Shown: positions 9,833 through 17,142, numbered from the stretch's first letter. The stretch: DNA of 64,000 bases from Treponema sp. (GCA_024402695.1 JAKSTG010000002.1:1-64000); one strand, 5' to 3'. The notes: generated by a model from the sequence alone, not told the origin. A program made the numbers and translations.

Positions 9833-10776
9833 TGCTGGCACTTACACTTTTCCTTCAGGTTTCTGTTCAAATGGGAACCCATATCCTCCTTGCAATTCTT
9901 GGGGGAATCCTTTGTGAAAAAGTTGGAAACACAAACCTTGGTATTGAAGGTATGATGCTTATGGGTGCAGCCGCAGGTTTTGCAACTGCCCTGGTAACAA
10001 ACAATCCTATGCTGGCCTTGCTGGTAGCCGGACTTGCCGGAATGGCAGGCGCCGCAATCTACGGTTTCATTTCAATCACACTTAAAGGAAATCAGATCGT
10101 AACAGGTATCGTTCTTACAACTTTCGGAACCGGTGTTGCAGGACTTTTTAATGAATTCCTTTCAGGCAAAGCTCTTTCAGAAAGCTTCCGCAATTTCTTC
10201 GCACCAAAAGCAATTCCTCTTCTGAGCAAGATTCCGGTAATCGGACCTGCACTTTTTGATCAGAGCATCTATGTTTACATGTCTCTGATTTTTGCAGTTC
10301 TGATTTATGTTTACATGTACAAAACCCGCATCGGTCTTTCAATGCGCGCAATAGGCGAAAATCCTGCCGCTGCCGACAGCTCGGGAATTCCTGTTACTGC
10401 AATCAAATACGCCAATGTTCTTGCCGGTGGTTTCCTCTGCGGACTTGGTGGTGCTTACCTTTCACTGGTGTTCGTTCCAAGCTGGCTCGAAAACATTACA
10501 GCCGGTGCCGGATGGATCGCCGTTGCACTCATCATTTTCTGTACATGGAATCCGCTTAAAGCCATCATCGCCGCTTACCTTTTTGGCGCCCTTCAGGGAC
10601 TCGGCTTCAAGTTCCAGGGAGTTTCCCTTCTTGGAATCAAAATGAATTCAATCATTCTGGACATGATGCCTTACGTTGCAACAATTGTTGTACTGATTTT
10701 CATCAGTCTTCAGAAGAAAAAAGAATATCAGGCTCCTGCAGCTCTTGGTAACGCTTACTTCCGCGAGGAAAGATAA
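9832..10776 (+). CDS. Nucleoside ABC transporter permease 2 (YufQ/PnrE type)
   Basis: This 314-residue inner-membrane permease is the partner of the preceding one. It has the family segments GNTNLGIEGMMLMGAAAGF, MRAIGENPAAADSSGIPVTAIKYANVLAGGFLCGLGGAYLS and WIAVALIIFCTWNPLKA. Its ATG overlaps the upstream stop by one base. Together the three genes encode the membrane and ATPase part of an importer. A GC-rich hairpin region follows the stop. Confidence 0.9.
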   Translation: MLALTLFLQVSVQMGTHILLAILGGILCEKVGNTNLGIEGMMLMGAAAGFATALVTNNPMLALLVAGLAGMAGAAIYGFISITLKGNQIVTGIVLTTFGTGVAGLFNEFLSGKALSESFRNFFAPKAIPLLSKIPVIGPALFDQSIYVYMSLIFAVLIYVYMYKTRIGLSMRAIGENPAAADSSGIPVTAIKYANVLAGGFLCGLGGAYLSLVFVPSWLENITAGAGWIAVALIIFCTWNPLKAIIAAYLFGALQGLGFKFQGVSLLGIKMNSIILDMMPYVATIVVLIFISLQKKKEYQAPAALGNAYFREER

Positions 10777-10860
10777 AGTGGAGGGGGAAAGCCTTCCCCC
10801 TGGTCGGCACTTCGTTGCCTCCACACCCCCTTCTCCGGGGTTCCACCCCGGACCCATTTT
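10777..10860. repeat. GC-rich intergenic repeat, copy 1 (reverse orientation)
   Basis: This is a GC-rich stretch with two hairpins, GGGGGAAAGCCTTCCCCC and CCGGGGTTCCACCCCGG. Read on the minus strand it contains GGAGGCAACGAAGTGCCGAC, followed within a few bases by AGGGGGAAGGCTTT. The second GC-rich segment near 12950-12997 has GCGAGCAACGAAGTGCGAGTC followed by AGGGGAAGGCTTT. The two are clearly related over about 50 bp. It lies between the permease and UMP kinase genes and may also act as a terminator or mRNA-stabilising element. Confidence 0.6.
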
Positions 10861-10899
10861 TTTAGATTTTGGTAATCTATTTTCAAAGGAGATATATAT

Positions 10900-11583
10900 A
10901 TGACTAAAGTACTTTCACTTGGTGGATCAATCGTAGTTCCTGAAAAACCGGATGCACCATTCCTTAAAGCCTTCGTAGAAATGGCAAAAGAATGGCTGGA
11001 CGCCGATAAAACAAACCGTCTCATTCTGGTTGTTGGTGGTGGTGCCCCTGCCCGTTTCTACCAGAACGCATACAAAGAAGTTTGTGCCGATGCAGACAAC
11101 AACTCTGCAGACTGGATTGGAATCATGACAACTCGTCTGAACTCTCAGCTGGTAAAGGCTTGCTTCGGTGATTACTGCAAGAACGATGTTGTTTACAATC
11201 CAACAGAAGATATTAAATTCGACGGTCAGGTTCTTCTGGCAGCAGGATGGAAACCAGGATTCTCAACAGACACAGACGCTGTTTACCTTGGTGAAAAATT
11301 CGATGCAAAGACAATCGTAAACCTTTCAAACATCGAAAAAGTTTACACAGATGACCCACGCAAAAATCCTGATGCAACTCCAATCGACAACATCAGCTGG
11401 GAAGACTTCCGCAAAATGGTTGGCGATGAATGGGTTCCTGGAAAGAACTGTCCTTTCGATCCTATCGCTTCAAAGAAAGCTTCTGAACTGGGAATGAAAG
11501 TAATCTGCGCAGGTGGAAAAAATATTCCTAACATCAAAGCAATCCTCAACGACCAGGATTACATTGGAACAACAATCGGTTAA
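10900..11583 (+). CDS. pyrH: Uridylate (UMP) kinase, archaeal/spirochaete type
   Basis: This 227-residue protein of the amino-acid kinase fold phosphorylates UMP to UDP. The N-terminal phosphate-binding region reads LSLGGSIVVPE, followed by the glycine-rich VVGGGAPARFYQ, the nucleotide region STDTDAVYLGEKF and NLSNIEKVYTDDPRKNPDATPI. The short length and motif spacing fit the archaeal-type UMP kinase family rather than the usual bacterial PyrH. A strong ribosome site (aaaggag) precedes ATG 10900. It may be co-transcribed with the nucleoside importer, which would make metabolic sense. Confidence 0.88.
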   Translation: MTKVLSLGGSIVVPEKPDAPFLKAFVEMAKEWLDADKTNRLILVVGGGAPARFYQNAYKEVCADADNNSADWIGIMTTRLNSQLVKACFGDYCKNDVVYNPTEDIKFDGQVLLAAGWKPGFSTDTDAVYLGEKFDAKTIVNLSNIEKVYTDDPRKNPDATPIDNISWEDFRKMVGDEWVPGKNCPFDPIASKKASELGMKVICAGGKNIPNIKAILNDQDYIGTTIG

Positions 11584-11603
11584 TAGTTTCCAAGCTTAAA
11601 TAA

Positions 11604-11651
11604 AAAAGCCGTCCAAAGTTTATATAAAACTTTTGGGCGGCTTTATTTTTT
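11604..11651 (+). terminator. Rho-independent terminator after pyrH
   Basis: A long stem AAAGCCGTCCAAAGTTT / AAACTTTTGGGCGGCTTT is followed by a T-run. Confidence 0.85.
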
Positions 11652-11710
11652 TACCTTTCTTATTTTATTTATTTGCTTTCACGGCATTTTTTGTTTCGGT
11701 AAGTGCACCT

Positions 11711-11890
11711 ATGAGTGAGCTAAAAACATCTGTGTATTTTAAGGAATTGCTTTCAAGCTTTGTGATTGTTCCTCATTTTATTGACGTTACCGGAATTGAA
11801 ATGGCACAACCTTTGGCCGACTTTTACACTTTTATTATTTCTGTTCCATTCTATTTTTGGATGGCAAAAAAACTTACAAGCAGTGTATAA
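11711..11890 (+). pseudogene. Possible C-terminal remnant of a MATE-type transporter
   Basis: The frame from ATG 11711 (open back to 11633 through the pyrH terminator) encodes about 59 residues. The segment VPHFIDVTGIEMAQPLADFYTFIISVPFYFW-x-AKKL looks like the last helix region of MATE transporters, where a Q/E-P-x-AD motif precedes the final membrane segment and a basic end. Everything upstream of such a protein is missing. It may instead be a small unrelated membrane peptide. Confidence 0.35.
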
Positions 11891-11897
11891 TTTCTGC

Positions 11898-12728
11898 ATG
11901 ATTAAAGATTTTGTTTTAAACAATGGGATTAAAGTTCCAGCAGTGGGATACGGTACTTACCTTTCAACAGAAGGCGGCGAAGAGGCACTTAAACTGGCCT
12001 TGGAGGCGGGCTACCGTTTTTTTGACACCGCTTCCTTTTATAAAAATGAAACTGAACTTGGCAAAGTACTCAAGGCATCTGGTATCCTTCGTGCTGACTT
12101 ACAGATCAGCAGCAAAATGTGGCGTACCGAAATGGGCTACGAACAGACTAAGAAGGCCTGCAACGAATCCCTTGAACGACTTAAAACTGATTATCTTGAT
12201 ATCTACTTAATTCACTGGCCAAAACAGGACAACTACGGCGACGACTGGAAAGACATTCTCCGTCAGACCTGGAAAGCCATGGAAGAACTTTACGCCGACG
12301 GAAAAATTAAAGCTCTGGGACTTTCAAACTTCCTTCCTCATCACCTTGATGTAATCCTTGATTGCGCAAAAATAAAGCCGGTAGTAAATCAGCTGGAACT
12401 ACATGTAGGTTATATGCAGAACGCCGCAATTGAATACACAAAGAAAAATGATATTCTGGTGCAGGCCTGGAGTCCACTTGGCCGTCAGCGGGTTTTGAAC
12501 GAGCCGATTGTAATACAAATGGCGGAGAAATACAAAGTCACACCTGCACAATTTTTGCTGGCATTTTTGAATCAGCAGGAAATTATGGTTTTGCCAAAAG
12601 CCTCGACTCTTGAACGCATGAAAGCCAATTTGCAGTTTGACGGCATCAGCATTTCCAAAGAAGATATGCTGTTTCTCATGTGCCTGCCACAAATGGGCTG
12701 GTCAGGTGAACATCCGGATTTTGTTTAG
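11898..12728 (+). CDS. Aldo/keto reductase (2,5-diketo-gluconate reductase-like)
   Basis: From ATG 11898 this gives 276 residues; the longer open frame to 11766 adds non-homologous sequence. The AKR catalytic tetrad is present: Asp in YRFFDTA, Tyr in ASFYKNE, Lys in QISSKMW and His in YLIHWP. The C-terminal NADPH region reads VLPKASTLERMKANL. The family reduces carbonyl compounds with NADPH; the substrate is unknown. It stands alone, between the presumed MATE remnant and the GC-rich repeat region. Confidence 0.9.
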   Translation: MIKDFVLNNGIKVPAVGYGTYLSTEGGEEALKLALEAGYRFFDTASFYKNETELGKVLKASGILRADLQISSKMWRTEMGYEQTKKACNESLERLKTDYLDIYLIHWPKQDNYGDDWKDILRQTWKAMEELYADGKIKALGLSNFLPHHLDVILDCAKIKPVVNQLELHVGYMQNAAIEYTKKNDILVQAWSPLGRQRVLNEPIVIQMAEKYKVTPAQFLLAFLNQQEIMVLPKASTLERMKANLQFDGISISKEDMLFLMCLPQMGWSGEHPDFV

Positions 12729-12889
12729 ATTTTTATTAAAAATTTGGGTGTTCCCTGCTATCGCAAAAAAAAAAAAAATAGCAAATACACCACTTTATTA
12801 GTCAGAAACTTTGATTTAAGTGGTATTTTCTATAAAAAAGAGATTATAACATACGTTTACCTAATAGAAATAAATATTTTGACTTAGGG

Positions 12890-12997
12890 TATGTATCAGC
12901 GCGAAGCAGTAGAGACGATAGCGGGCGTTGCGGGCCGGCGATTGAGGCCCGCTGGAAGGGGTGGCGAGCAACGAAGTGCGAGTCAGGGGAAGGCTTT
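12890..12997. repeat. GC-rich repeat, copy 2, lying in frame within the nucleotidyltransferase-like ORF
   Basis: This segment of about 105 bp is much richer in GC than its surroundings (which include a run of 14 A at 12765-12778). Its right half, GCGAGCAACGAAGTGCGAGTC followed by AGGGGAAGGCTTT, matches the reverse complement of the repeat at 10777-10860. It is an open frame in phase with the downstream ORF, adding residues such as RSSRDDSGRCGPAIEARW. Confidence 0.6.
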
Positions 12998-13072
12998 GAC
13001 TTTTTTGTTCCGGCTACTGACCGGGGAAACGAGCTTACTGAAACTTTCATTATTGATGGAATTGGGCATGAT

Positions 13073-13957
13073 TTGTATCCCCGTTCCTGGGAACGTCTGG
13101 AAAATTCTGTGAAGCTGGACGACATGGCTTTGCTTCTGGATCAGGCTACAATTCTCTGGTCTCGCAGTGAGGAAGATGTTAAGCGTTTTGAGGATTGCAG
13201 AAACCGTATGATTCAGAACCTGCACAATGACGCTTTTGTTTACGGCAAGGCTTTGGAATATATGGATAAGGCTTTGGAAATCTATCGTTCAATGATTTTT
13301 GAAGATAAATTGTACCGGGTTCGTTCGGAGGCTGACTGCATTCACGACTGCTTGTCTAAGGCTGTGGCTTTTTTGAATCACACTTATACAGAGTCGCCAA
13401 TTTACAGTGAAAATCAAGCTTACAATGGGGATGCGGAAAGTCGCCTTTATTTCTGTCCTGAAATGAAGATTGTTCCAGATGGCTTTTTTGCCAATGGTCG
13501 CAAATTGCTGGAAGTTCAGAAGGTTGATGAAGTGAAGGAAACTGTTTTTGCTTTGTTGAAAACTACCCGAGCTTTTATTCTGGAAAGAAAACCTGCTGCG
13601 GGTGGCGGGGCTGCCGTGGGTTTGGCTGGCGGTGGGCAGATTGACTACCAGGGACTTGCTGAATGGTATCAGGAAATGAGTTTGACCTGGCGCCGTCTCC
13701 GTTTCTTCTGTGCAAATAATATAGTAGAAAAAGCATATATCGATGCCTGCTACCTTCAGGAAGAGTTTTTGTACATTGCTCAGGACTACAAGATTGACGA
13801 GCTGAACCTGCTGGATTCTTTTGACAAGGACAATCTTTCTCTCCTTGCGGACAGAAGCAATCAGCTGGAAAAGATAATTCAGGGAATCTTAGCTGACCAT
13901 CAGATTAAGATTAATTCTTACAACTCAATAGAAGATTTTCTTTCTAAACGCGGTTAG
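13073..13957 (+). CDS. Nucleotidyltransferase-like protein, probably damaged at its 5' end
   Basis: The TTG at 13073 gives 294 residues, but the same frame is open back to 12836 and that upstream part reads like real protein: FDFFVPATDRGNELTETFIIDGIGHDLYPRSWERLE. No ATG, GTG or TTG occurs in frame between 12836 and 13073. The D-x-D-FF-V segment followed by IDGIGHDLYPRSWER resembles a nucleotidyltransferase domain followed by a helical domain. The family assignment is tentative. The GC-rich repeat sits just where a GS...DxD nucleotidyltransferase signature would be expected, so the gene may be a remnant. It precedes the HTH gene by 15 bp. Confidence 0.5.
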   Translation: MYPRSWERLENSVKLDDMALLLDQATILWSRSEEDVKRFEDCRNRMIQNLHNDAFVYGKALEYMDKALEIYRSMIFEDKLYRVRSEADCIHDCLSKAVAFLNHTYTESPIYSENQAYNGDAESRLYFCPEMKIVPDGFFANGRKLLEVQKVDEVKETVFALLKTTRAFILERKPAAGGGAAVGLAGGGQIDYQGLAEWYQEMSLTWRRLRFFCANNIVEKAYIDACYLQEEFLYIAQDYKIDELNLLDSFDKDNLSLLADRSNQLEKIIQGILADHQIKINSYNSIEDFLSKRG

Positions 13958-13972
13958 TCTGAGGAGTAGGAC

Positions 13973-14233
13973 GTGAAATATCGAAACGCAAACGATATTT
14001 TTCCCGATGAATTGCTGGCGGAAATCCAAAAGTATTCGTCGGGGGAATTAATCTACATTCCAGAATCTGCTCAAACTAAAAAAGCCTGGGGTGAAAAGTC
14101 CGGTTCCCGCCAGTTCTACATCCAGCGCAATGCTCAGATTCGCCAGCAGCACGCCGAAGGAAAATCCATTGCCCAGCTTGCCGACGAGTTCGCACTTTCC
14201 ACAGATTCTATCCGGCGGATTTTGTATAGTTAG
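13973..14233 (+). CDS. Small HTH protein, CD3324-family-like (Mor-like)
   Basis: This 86-residue protein starts at GTG 13973 with ribosome site gaggag. The N-terminal KYRNANDIFPDELLAEIQKY, the middle GELIYIPE and the segment WGEKSGSRQFYIQRNAQIRQQHAEGKSIAQLADEFALSTDSIRRIL match a family of small DNA-binding proteins. The C-terminal half is a clear helix-turn-helix, and the whole resembles the Mor/C activator fold. It probably binds DNA. Its target, and whether it regulates the neighbouring ORF, are unknown. Confidence 0.75.
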   Translation: MKYRNANDIFPDELLAEIQKYSSGELIYIPESAQTKKAWGEKSGSRQFYIQRNAQIRQQHAEGKSIAQLADEFALSTDSIRRILYS

Positions 14234-14304
14234 ACTATTGCGGAAAAACCTGCTTTTACTAAACAAAATGTCCATTAAAAGATGAAATAAAAAGAAATCG
14301 GATT

Positions 14305-14310
14305 TATAAT
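14305..14310 (+). promoter_or_regulatory. Probable -10 element for the leader/GNAT transcript
   Basis: A perfect TATAAT lies upstream of a short inverted repeat (CAAACC-GTAT-GGTTTG, 14319-14334), the leader ORF and the attenuator. No convincing -35 hexamer is seen. Confidence 0.45.
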
Positions 14311-14357
14311 GAAAACACCAAACCGTATGGTTTGAAAATAAATTTAAAGGAGTTTGG

Positions 14358-14408
14358 ATGTTAAATTCAAACAAACAGATTATTCTGTTTATGGGAATTG
14401 TTGCATAA
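14358..14408 (+). CDS. Short leader peptide (16 residues) upstream of a GNAT gene
   Basis: ATG 14358 is preceded by AAAGGAG (14345-14351) with good spacing and encodes MLNSNKQIILFMGIVA before TAA. The ribosome site can pair with upstream CCAAAC, and an AAACAG/CTGTTT hairpin lies within the ORF. The stop codon abuts a strong terminator hairpin. This leader-ORF-plus-terminator arrangement is that of translational attenuation leaders. It is not confirmed as expressed. Confidence 0.45.
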   Translation: MLNSNKQIILFMGIVA

Positions 14409-14460
14409 CCTTGAGGGTTAGTAACGTTTCCGCTCGGTAAGAGCAGCCCTCAAGGTTTTT
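14407..14460 (+). terminator. Terminator/attenuator between leader peptide and GNAT gene
   Basis: An 11-bp stem AACCTTGAGGG / CCCTCAAGGTT is followed by a T-run. Its loop contains an inner hairpin GCTC-GGTAA-GAGC. It lies between a leader ORF and the GNAT coding start at 14494, so readthrough is needed unless a second promoter exists. Confidence 0.75.
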
Positions 14461-14493
14461 CTGTCAAAAAATTTTGAATTAAGGGTAAAAAAA

Positions 14494-15135
14494 ATGACAA
14501 CAAATTATACTATTCGCCAGGAAACTCCAGCTGATTATGCTGAAGTAAGCAATCTGGTTCGTGAATCTTTCTGGAACGTTTATGCTCCAGGCTGTACAGA
14601 GCATTATGTTATTGAACATTTGCGTAAGTCTGCTGGTTTTATAAAAGAACTGGCATTTGTAATGGAAAAAGACGGCAGAATTATTGGTCAGAATATTTTT
14701 TTCAAGGCCGAAATTACTGCTGCTGATGGAAGTAAGCTTCCTGTCCTTACAATGGGACCTATCTGTATTGCAAATGATTTAAAGCGCCAGGGCTATGGGA
14801 AAATCCTTCTGGATTATTCTTTTGAAAAGGCTAAGGAACTTGGATATTCTGCAGCCTTTTTTGAAGGAAACATAGACTTCTACGGAAAATGTGGATGCGA
14901 ATATGCTTCAAAATATGGAATCAGATATCATTTGATTCCAGAGGGGACAGACCCCGCTGAACAATGTTTCTTTTTGTGCAAAGTTTTAAATGGTGGAATT
15001 CCTGAAAACTTTAAGGGCGTTTATGCCCCTCCAAAAGAATACTTTGTTGCTCAGGAAAATCCTGAAGATTTTGAAGCTTATGACAGCAAGTTCCCTAAAA
15101 AAGAAAAACTGAAGCTTCCAGGACAGTTAGTATAA
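14494..15135 (+). CDS. GNAT-family N-acetyltransferase (YhbS-like)
   Basis: This 213-residue protein transfers an acetyl group from acetyl-CoA. The GNAT core is about residues 5-145, with the acetyl-CoA-binding segment LTMGPICIANDLKRQGYGKILLDYSFEKAKELGY, then FYGKCGCEYASKYGI, as in YhbS-like enzymes. The C-terminal about 60 residues (NFKGVYAPPKEYF...) are typical of a subset with this extension. Codons for EGTDPA coincide with the element AGGGGACAGACCCC (14942-14955). Expression may be controlled by the leader and attenuator upstream. Confidence 0.85.
   Translation: MTTNYTIRQETPADYAEVSNLVRESFWNVYAPGCTEHYVIEHLRKSAGFIKELAFVMEKDGRIIGQNIFFKAEITAADGSKLPVLTMGPICIANDLKRQGYGKILLDYSFEKAKELGYSAAFFEGNIDFYGKCGCEYASKYGIRYHLIPEGTDPAEQCFFLCKVLNGGIPENFKGVYAPPKEYFVAQENPEDFEAYDSKFPKKEKLKLPGQLV
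14942..14955. repeat. GGGGACAGACCCC element, copy inside a GNAT gene
   Basis: AGGGGACAGACCCC is a near-palindrome that also occurs, fully or partly, at 15558-15572, 27356-27369 and 3757-3767 (reverse). Confidence 0.6.
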
Positions 15136-15143
15136 AAAGTAAC

Positions 15144-15193
15144 AAAATGCAGATATGACTTTCTTACACAGAAGTTGTATCTGCATTTTTTTT
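15144..15193 (+). terminator. Rho-independent terminator after the GNAT gene
   Basis: The stem ATGCAGATA / TATCTGCAT is followed by eight T residues. It abuts the start of the following MGMT-like ORF. Confidence 0.85.
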
Positions 15194-15203
15194 GTGTGAT
15201 ATA

Positions 15204-15446
15204 ATGAAGACAGAACTTGAATTAAAGATTTACGACATTGTACGAAAAATTCCTCGCGGCCAGGTCATGACTTATGGACAGGTAGCAGAGCTTGCAGGAA
15301 ACAAAAATCTTGCCAGGGTTGTGGGAAATGTTATGCACAAAAATCCTGTGCCCTTCTGGCACCTTGCAAGGGAAGTTGGATTTAATGCGCCCGAGCCTGA
15401 TCCCGAATGGAAAGATTTTGAACCGGTGCCTTGCCCTTCATTTTAA
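15204..15446 (+). CDS. Truncated MGMT/alkyltransferase-like protein
   Basis: From ATG 15204 this encodes 80 residues. The first 45 (LKIYDIVRKIPRGQVMTYGQVAELAGNKNLARVVGNVMHKNP) match the DNA-binding domain of O6-alkylguanine-DNA alkyltransferases and alkyltransferase-like proteins. The expected PCHRVV active-site segment is absent: the sequence turns into VPFWHLAREVGFNAPEPDPEWKDF and stops. It is too short for a working methyltransferase and lacks the reactive cysteine context. It is therefore probably a fragment fused to foreign sequence, although a non-catalytic DNA-binding role cannot be excluded. Confidence 0.6.
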   Translation: MKTELELKIYDIVRKIPRGQVMTYGQVAELAGNKNLARVVGNVMHKNPVPFWHLAREVGFNAPEPDPEWKDFEPVPCPSF

Positions 15447-15533
15447 ATTGTCTAAAAAAAAGAAGGTAAACCTCAGGTTTCACCAACAGATGGTGGTTTC
15501 CACGATTTACTTGGACCGGGCCATTTATTTTTG

Positions 15534-15872
15534 ATGCTGGATGAGAATAATGAACAAAGGGGTCAGACCCCTCGTCTTGCAGCTTTTGTAAGTCTTACCC
15601 GAAATGATGAAGTAGATATTACGGTAGAGGGTCGTGAATCATGGAGTCCCTGGATAGGTTTTGTATTTACTTATCCTGAATATCGTGGACAGCGTTTGTC
15701 GGAAAAATTGATCTTTCATGCAGAAAGTTTTGCAGTAAAAGAATTTAATGCAGAATACACTTACATTTCCACCGAACACATTGGGCTTTATGAAAAATAC
15801 GGTTATGAGCTCTTCACAGAATGTACCACAGTCTGGGGCGATGAAACCCGGGTTCTGAGAAAAAAAAATTAA
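15534..15872 (+). pseudogene. GNAT acetyltransferase lacking its N-terminal part
   Basis: ATG 15534 begins 112 residues ending in a clear GNAT C-terminal core: WIGFVFTYPEYRGQRLSEKLIFHAESFAVKEF, then YISTEHIGLYEKYGYELF. The frame is open back to 15456 and reads PQVSPTDGGFHDLLGPGHLFLMLD, which looks like coding sequence without a start codon. The first 50 or so residues of a normal GNAT are missing. The gene abuts the truncated MGMT-like ORF, so a deletion may have removed the 3' end of one gene and the 5' end of the other. A GGGGTCAGACCCC element (15558-15572) is included in frame. Confidence 0.55.
15558..15572. repeat. GGGGTCAGACCCC palindrome inside the truncated GNAT
   Basis: AGGGGTCAGACCCCT is a complete palindrome apart from its centre. 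It codes RGQTP here, in a different frame relation from the copy at 14942. Confidence 0.65.
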
Positions 15873-15874
15873 TC

Positions 15875-15904
15875 TTGACAAGTATACTTTGCAAAGACTT
15901 AAAA
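15875..15904 (+). promoter_or_regulatory. Promoter with embedded palindrome upstream of the DUF6442/XRE pair
   Basis: TTGACA (15875-15880) is followed 18 bases later by TTAAAA (15899-15904). The spacer contains the perfect palindrome AAGTATACTT (15880-15889), a plausible operator for the XRE-type regulator encoded downstream. Confidence 0.45.
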
Positions 15905-15917
15905 GCGAGGAAGCCCT

Positions 15918-16238
15918 ATGACAAAAGAAGAAATCTTAGAAAAAAGCAGAAACGAAAATAAAAATCAGGATATTTATGATTTAGAAGTTCAGAACGAAGC
16001 TGCACGTCTTTCAATTTATGTAACATCAATTCTGTGCTGCCTGTCAGTAGTTGCAGTTACACTTTTCAAAAAAACCGTTCCCTTTGAATTTGTAATGATT
16101 TTATGCGGAATGCTTTCAACTTTATTCATAACCAAATATGTAAAAATGTATAAGAAGCATGAACTTTTTACCACAATTATATACATCTTAGGCTTCATCA
16201 TTTCGACCATACTTTTCATTCAGAAGTTAATTGCATAA
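15918..16238 (+). CDS. DUF6442-like small membrane protein
   Basis: This 106-residue protein has an acidic/basic N-terminus (MTKEEILEKSRNENKNQDIYDLEVQNEAARLSI) and three hydrophobic segments (about 32-50, 55-72 and 85-104). The N-terminal pattern and the pairing with a tiny XRE regulator just downstream are typical of DUF6442-type proteins, whose function is unknown. Ribosome site gagga precedes the ATG. It is probably in one operon with the next two genes. Confidence 0.75.
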   Translation: MTKEEILEKSRNENKNQDIYDLEVQNEAARLSIYVTSILCCLSVVAVTLFKKTVPFEFVMILCGMLSTLFITKYVKMYKKHELFTTIIYILGFIISTILFIQKLIA

Positions 16239-16248
16239 GGAAATTTTT

Positions 16249-16458
16249 ATGGACGATACTTTGACATTAAAAAACCATCTAAAAGAACTTCGCACAGAAA
16301 AAAAACTTTCACAGTCAGAACTTGCTCAAATGGTAGGCGTTTCACGAAACACAATCAGCTCAATAGAAACAGGTCAGTTCTGCCCTACTGCAAAATTAGC
16401 CCTGATAATCTGTGTTGCCTTGGAAAAAAAATTCGAAGAAGTCTTTTATCTGGAATAA
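16249..16458 (+). CDS. Small XRE-family transcriptional regulator (YgzD/YozG type)
   Basis: From ATG 16249 (ribosome site aagga) this encodes 69 residues forming a single helix-turn-helix domain: LKELRTEKKLSQSELAQMVGVSRNTISSIETGQFCPTAKLALIICVALEKKFEEVFYL. Such stand-alone XRE proteins usually act as repressors of their own operon with the adjacent membrane protein. A palindrome in the promoter of the pair is a candidate binding site. Confidence 0.88.
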   Translation: MDDTLTLKNHLKELRTEKKLSQSELAQMVGVSRNTISSIETGQFCPTAKLALIICVALEKKFEEVFYLE

Positions 16459-16461
16459 AAA

Positions 16462-17142
16462 ATGAAAAGAAATAAATTGATAAGCAGCATGTTTTTATTG
16501 CCAGTTTTGCTGGAACTTTCTGGATGTTCTACATTTTACAACGTTACAGATTATGAACCCAAAAAACTTACAATTACAGAAACATCGACAATAGTTTGTT
16601 TTGGAGACAGCCTGACTTATGGAAATGGAGCAGATCCTGAAACCGAATCCTGGCCGGCAGTTTTTCAGGAAAGCGTTAATATACCTGTTATTAATTCCGG
16701 TATAAATGATGATACAACTTTGGATGGAGTTAATCGCTTTCAAACTGATGTTCTGGATCATAATCCGGCAATTTTGCTTTTTGATTTTGGTGGAAATGAT
16801 ATTTACCAGTTTTCAAAAAAACAGTCCTATTCAGAAATTGAACAGAATTTCCGTACCATGTTGAATCAGATAAATTATGAAGAAACACAGGTTTATATCA
16901 TGCGTTTTTACAATGATGAAATGCGCTTTTTTGATCTGTTTGGAGCATTTGATCAAATCCTGCTACGTTTGCAAGCTGATTATGATGTAATCATTATCTG
17001 GGATGCCTGGGCTGGCGCCTGGGGACATAAGGATTGTAAATACGATATGACTCATTGTAATGCAAAAGGATATAGAATCATGGCACAGAATATTCTGACC
17101 GTTCTGAAGCCTTGTTTGAAGAAAAATGATTTACTGAAATAG
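16462..17142 (+). CDS. SGNH/GDSL-hydrolase lipoprotein
   Basis: This 226-residue protein has a lipoprotein signal peptide ending in lipobox LSGC (Cys22). The SGNH blocks are FGDSLTYGNGADPETESWP (Ser nucleophile), a central DFGGNDI and the terminal Asp/His pair in DMTHCNAKGYRIMA. This resembles the acyl-CoA thioesterase I/arylesterase group. It begins 3 bp after the XRE gene, so it is probably co-transcribed. The substrate is unknown. Confidence 0.85.
   Translation: MKRNKLISSMFLLPVLLELSGCSTFYNVTDYEPKKLTITETSTIVCFGDSLTYGNGADPETESWPAVFQESVNIPVINSGINDDTTLDGVNRFQTDVLDHNPAILLFDFGGNDIYQFSKKQSYSEIEQNFRTMLNQINYEETQVYIMRFYNDEMRFFDLFGAFDQILLRLQADYDVIIIWDAWAGAWGHKDCKYDMTHCNAKGYRIMAQNILTVLKPCLKKNDLLK

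Noticed and set aside
12745-12794. Terminator with a 14-A loop after the aldo/keto reductase
   Set aside because: The stem (GGTGT/ACACC and GCTAT/ATAGC) is interrupted and not followed by a T-run on the plus strand, so it is too weak to call.
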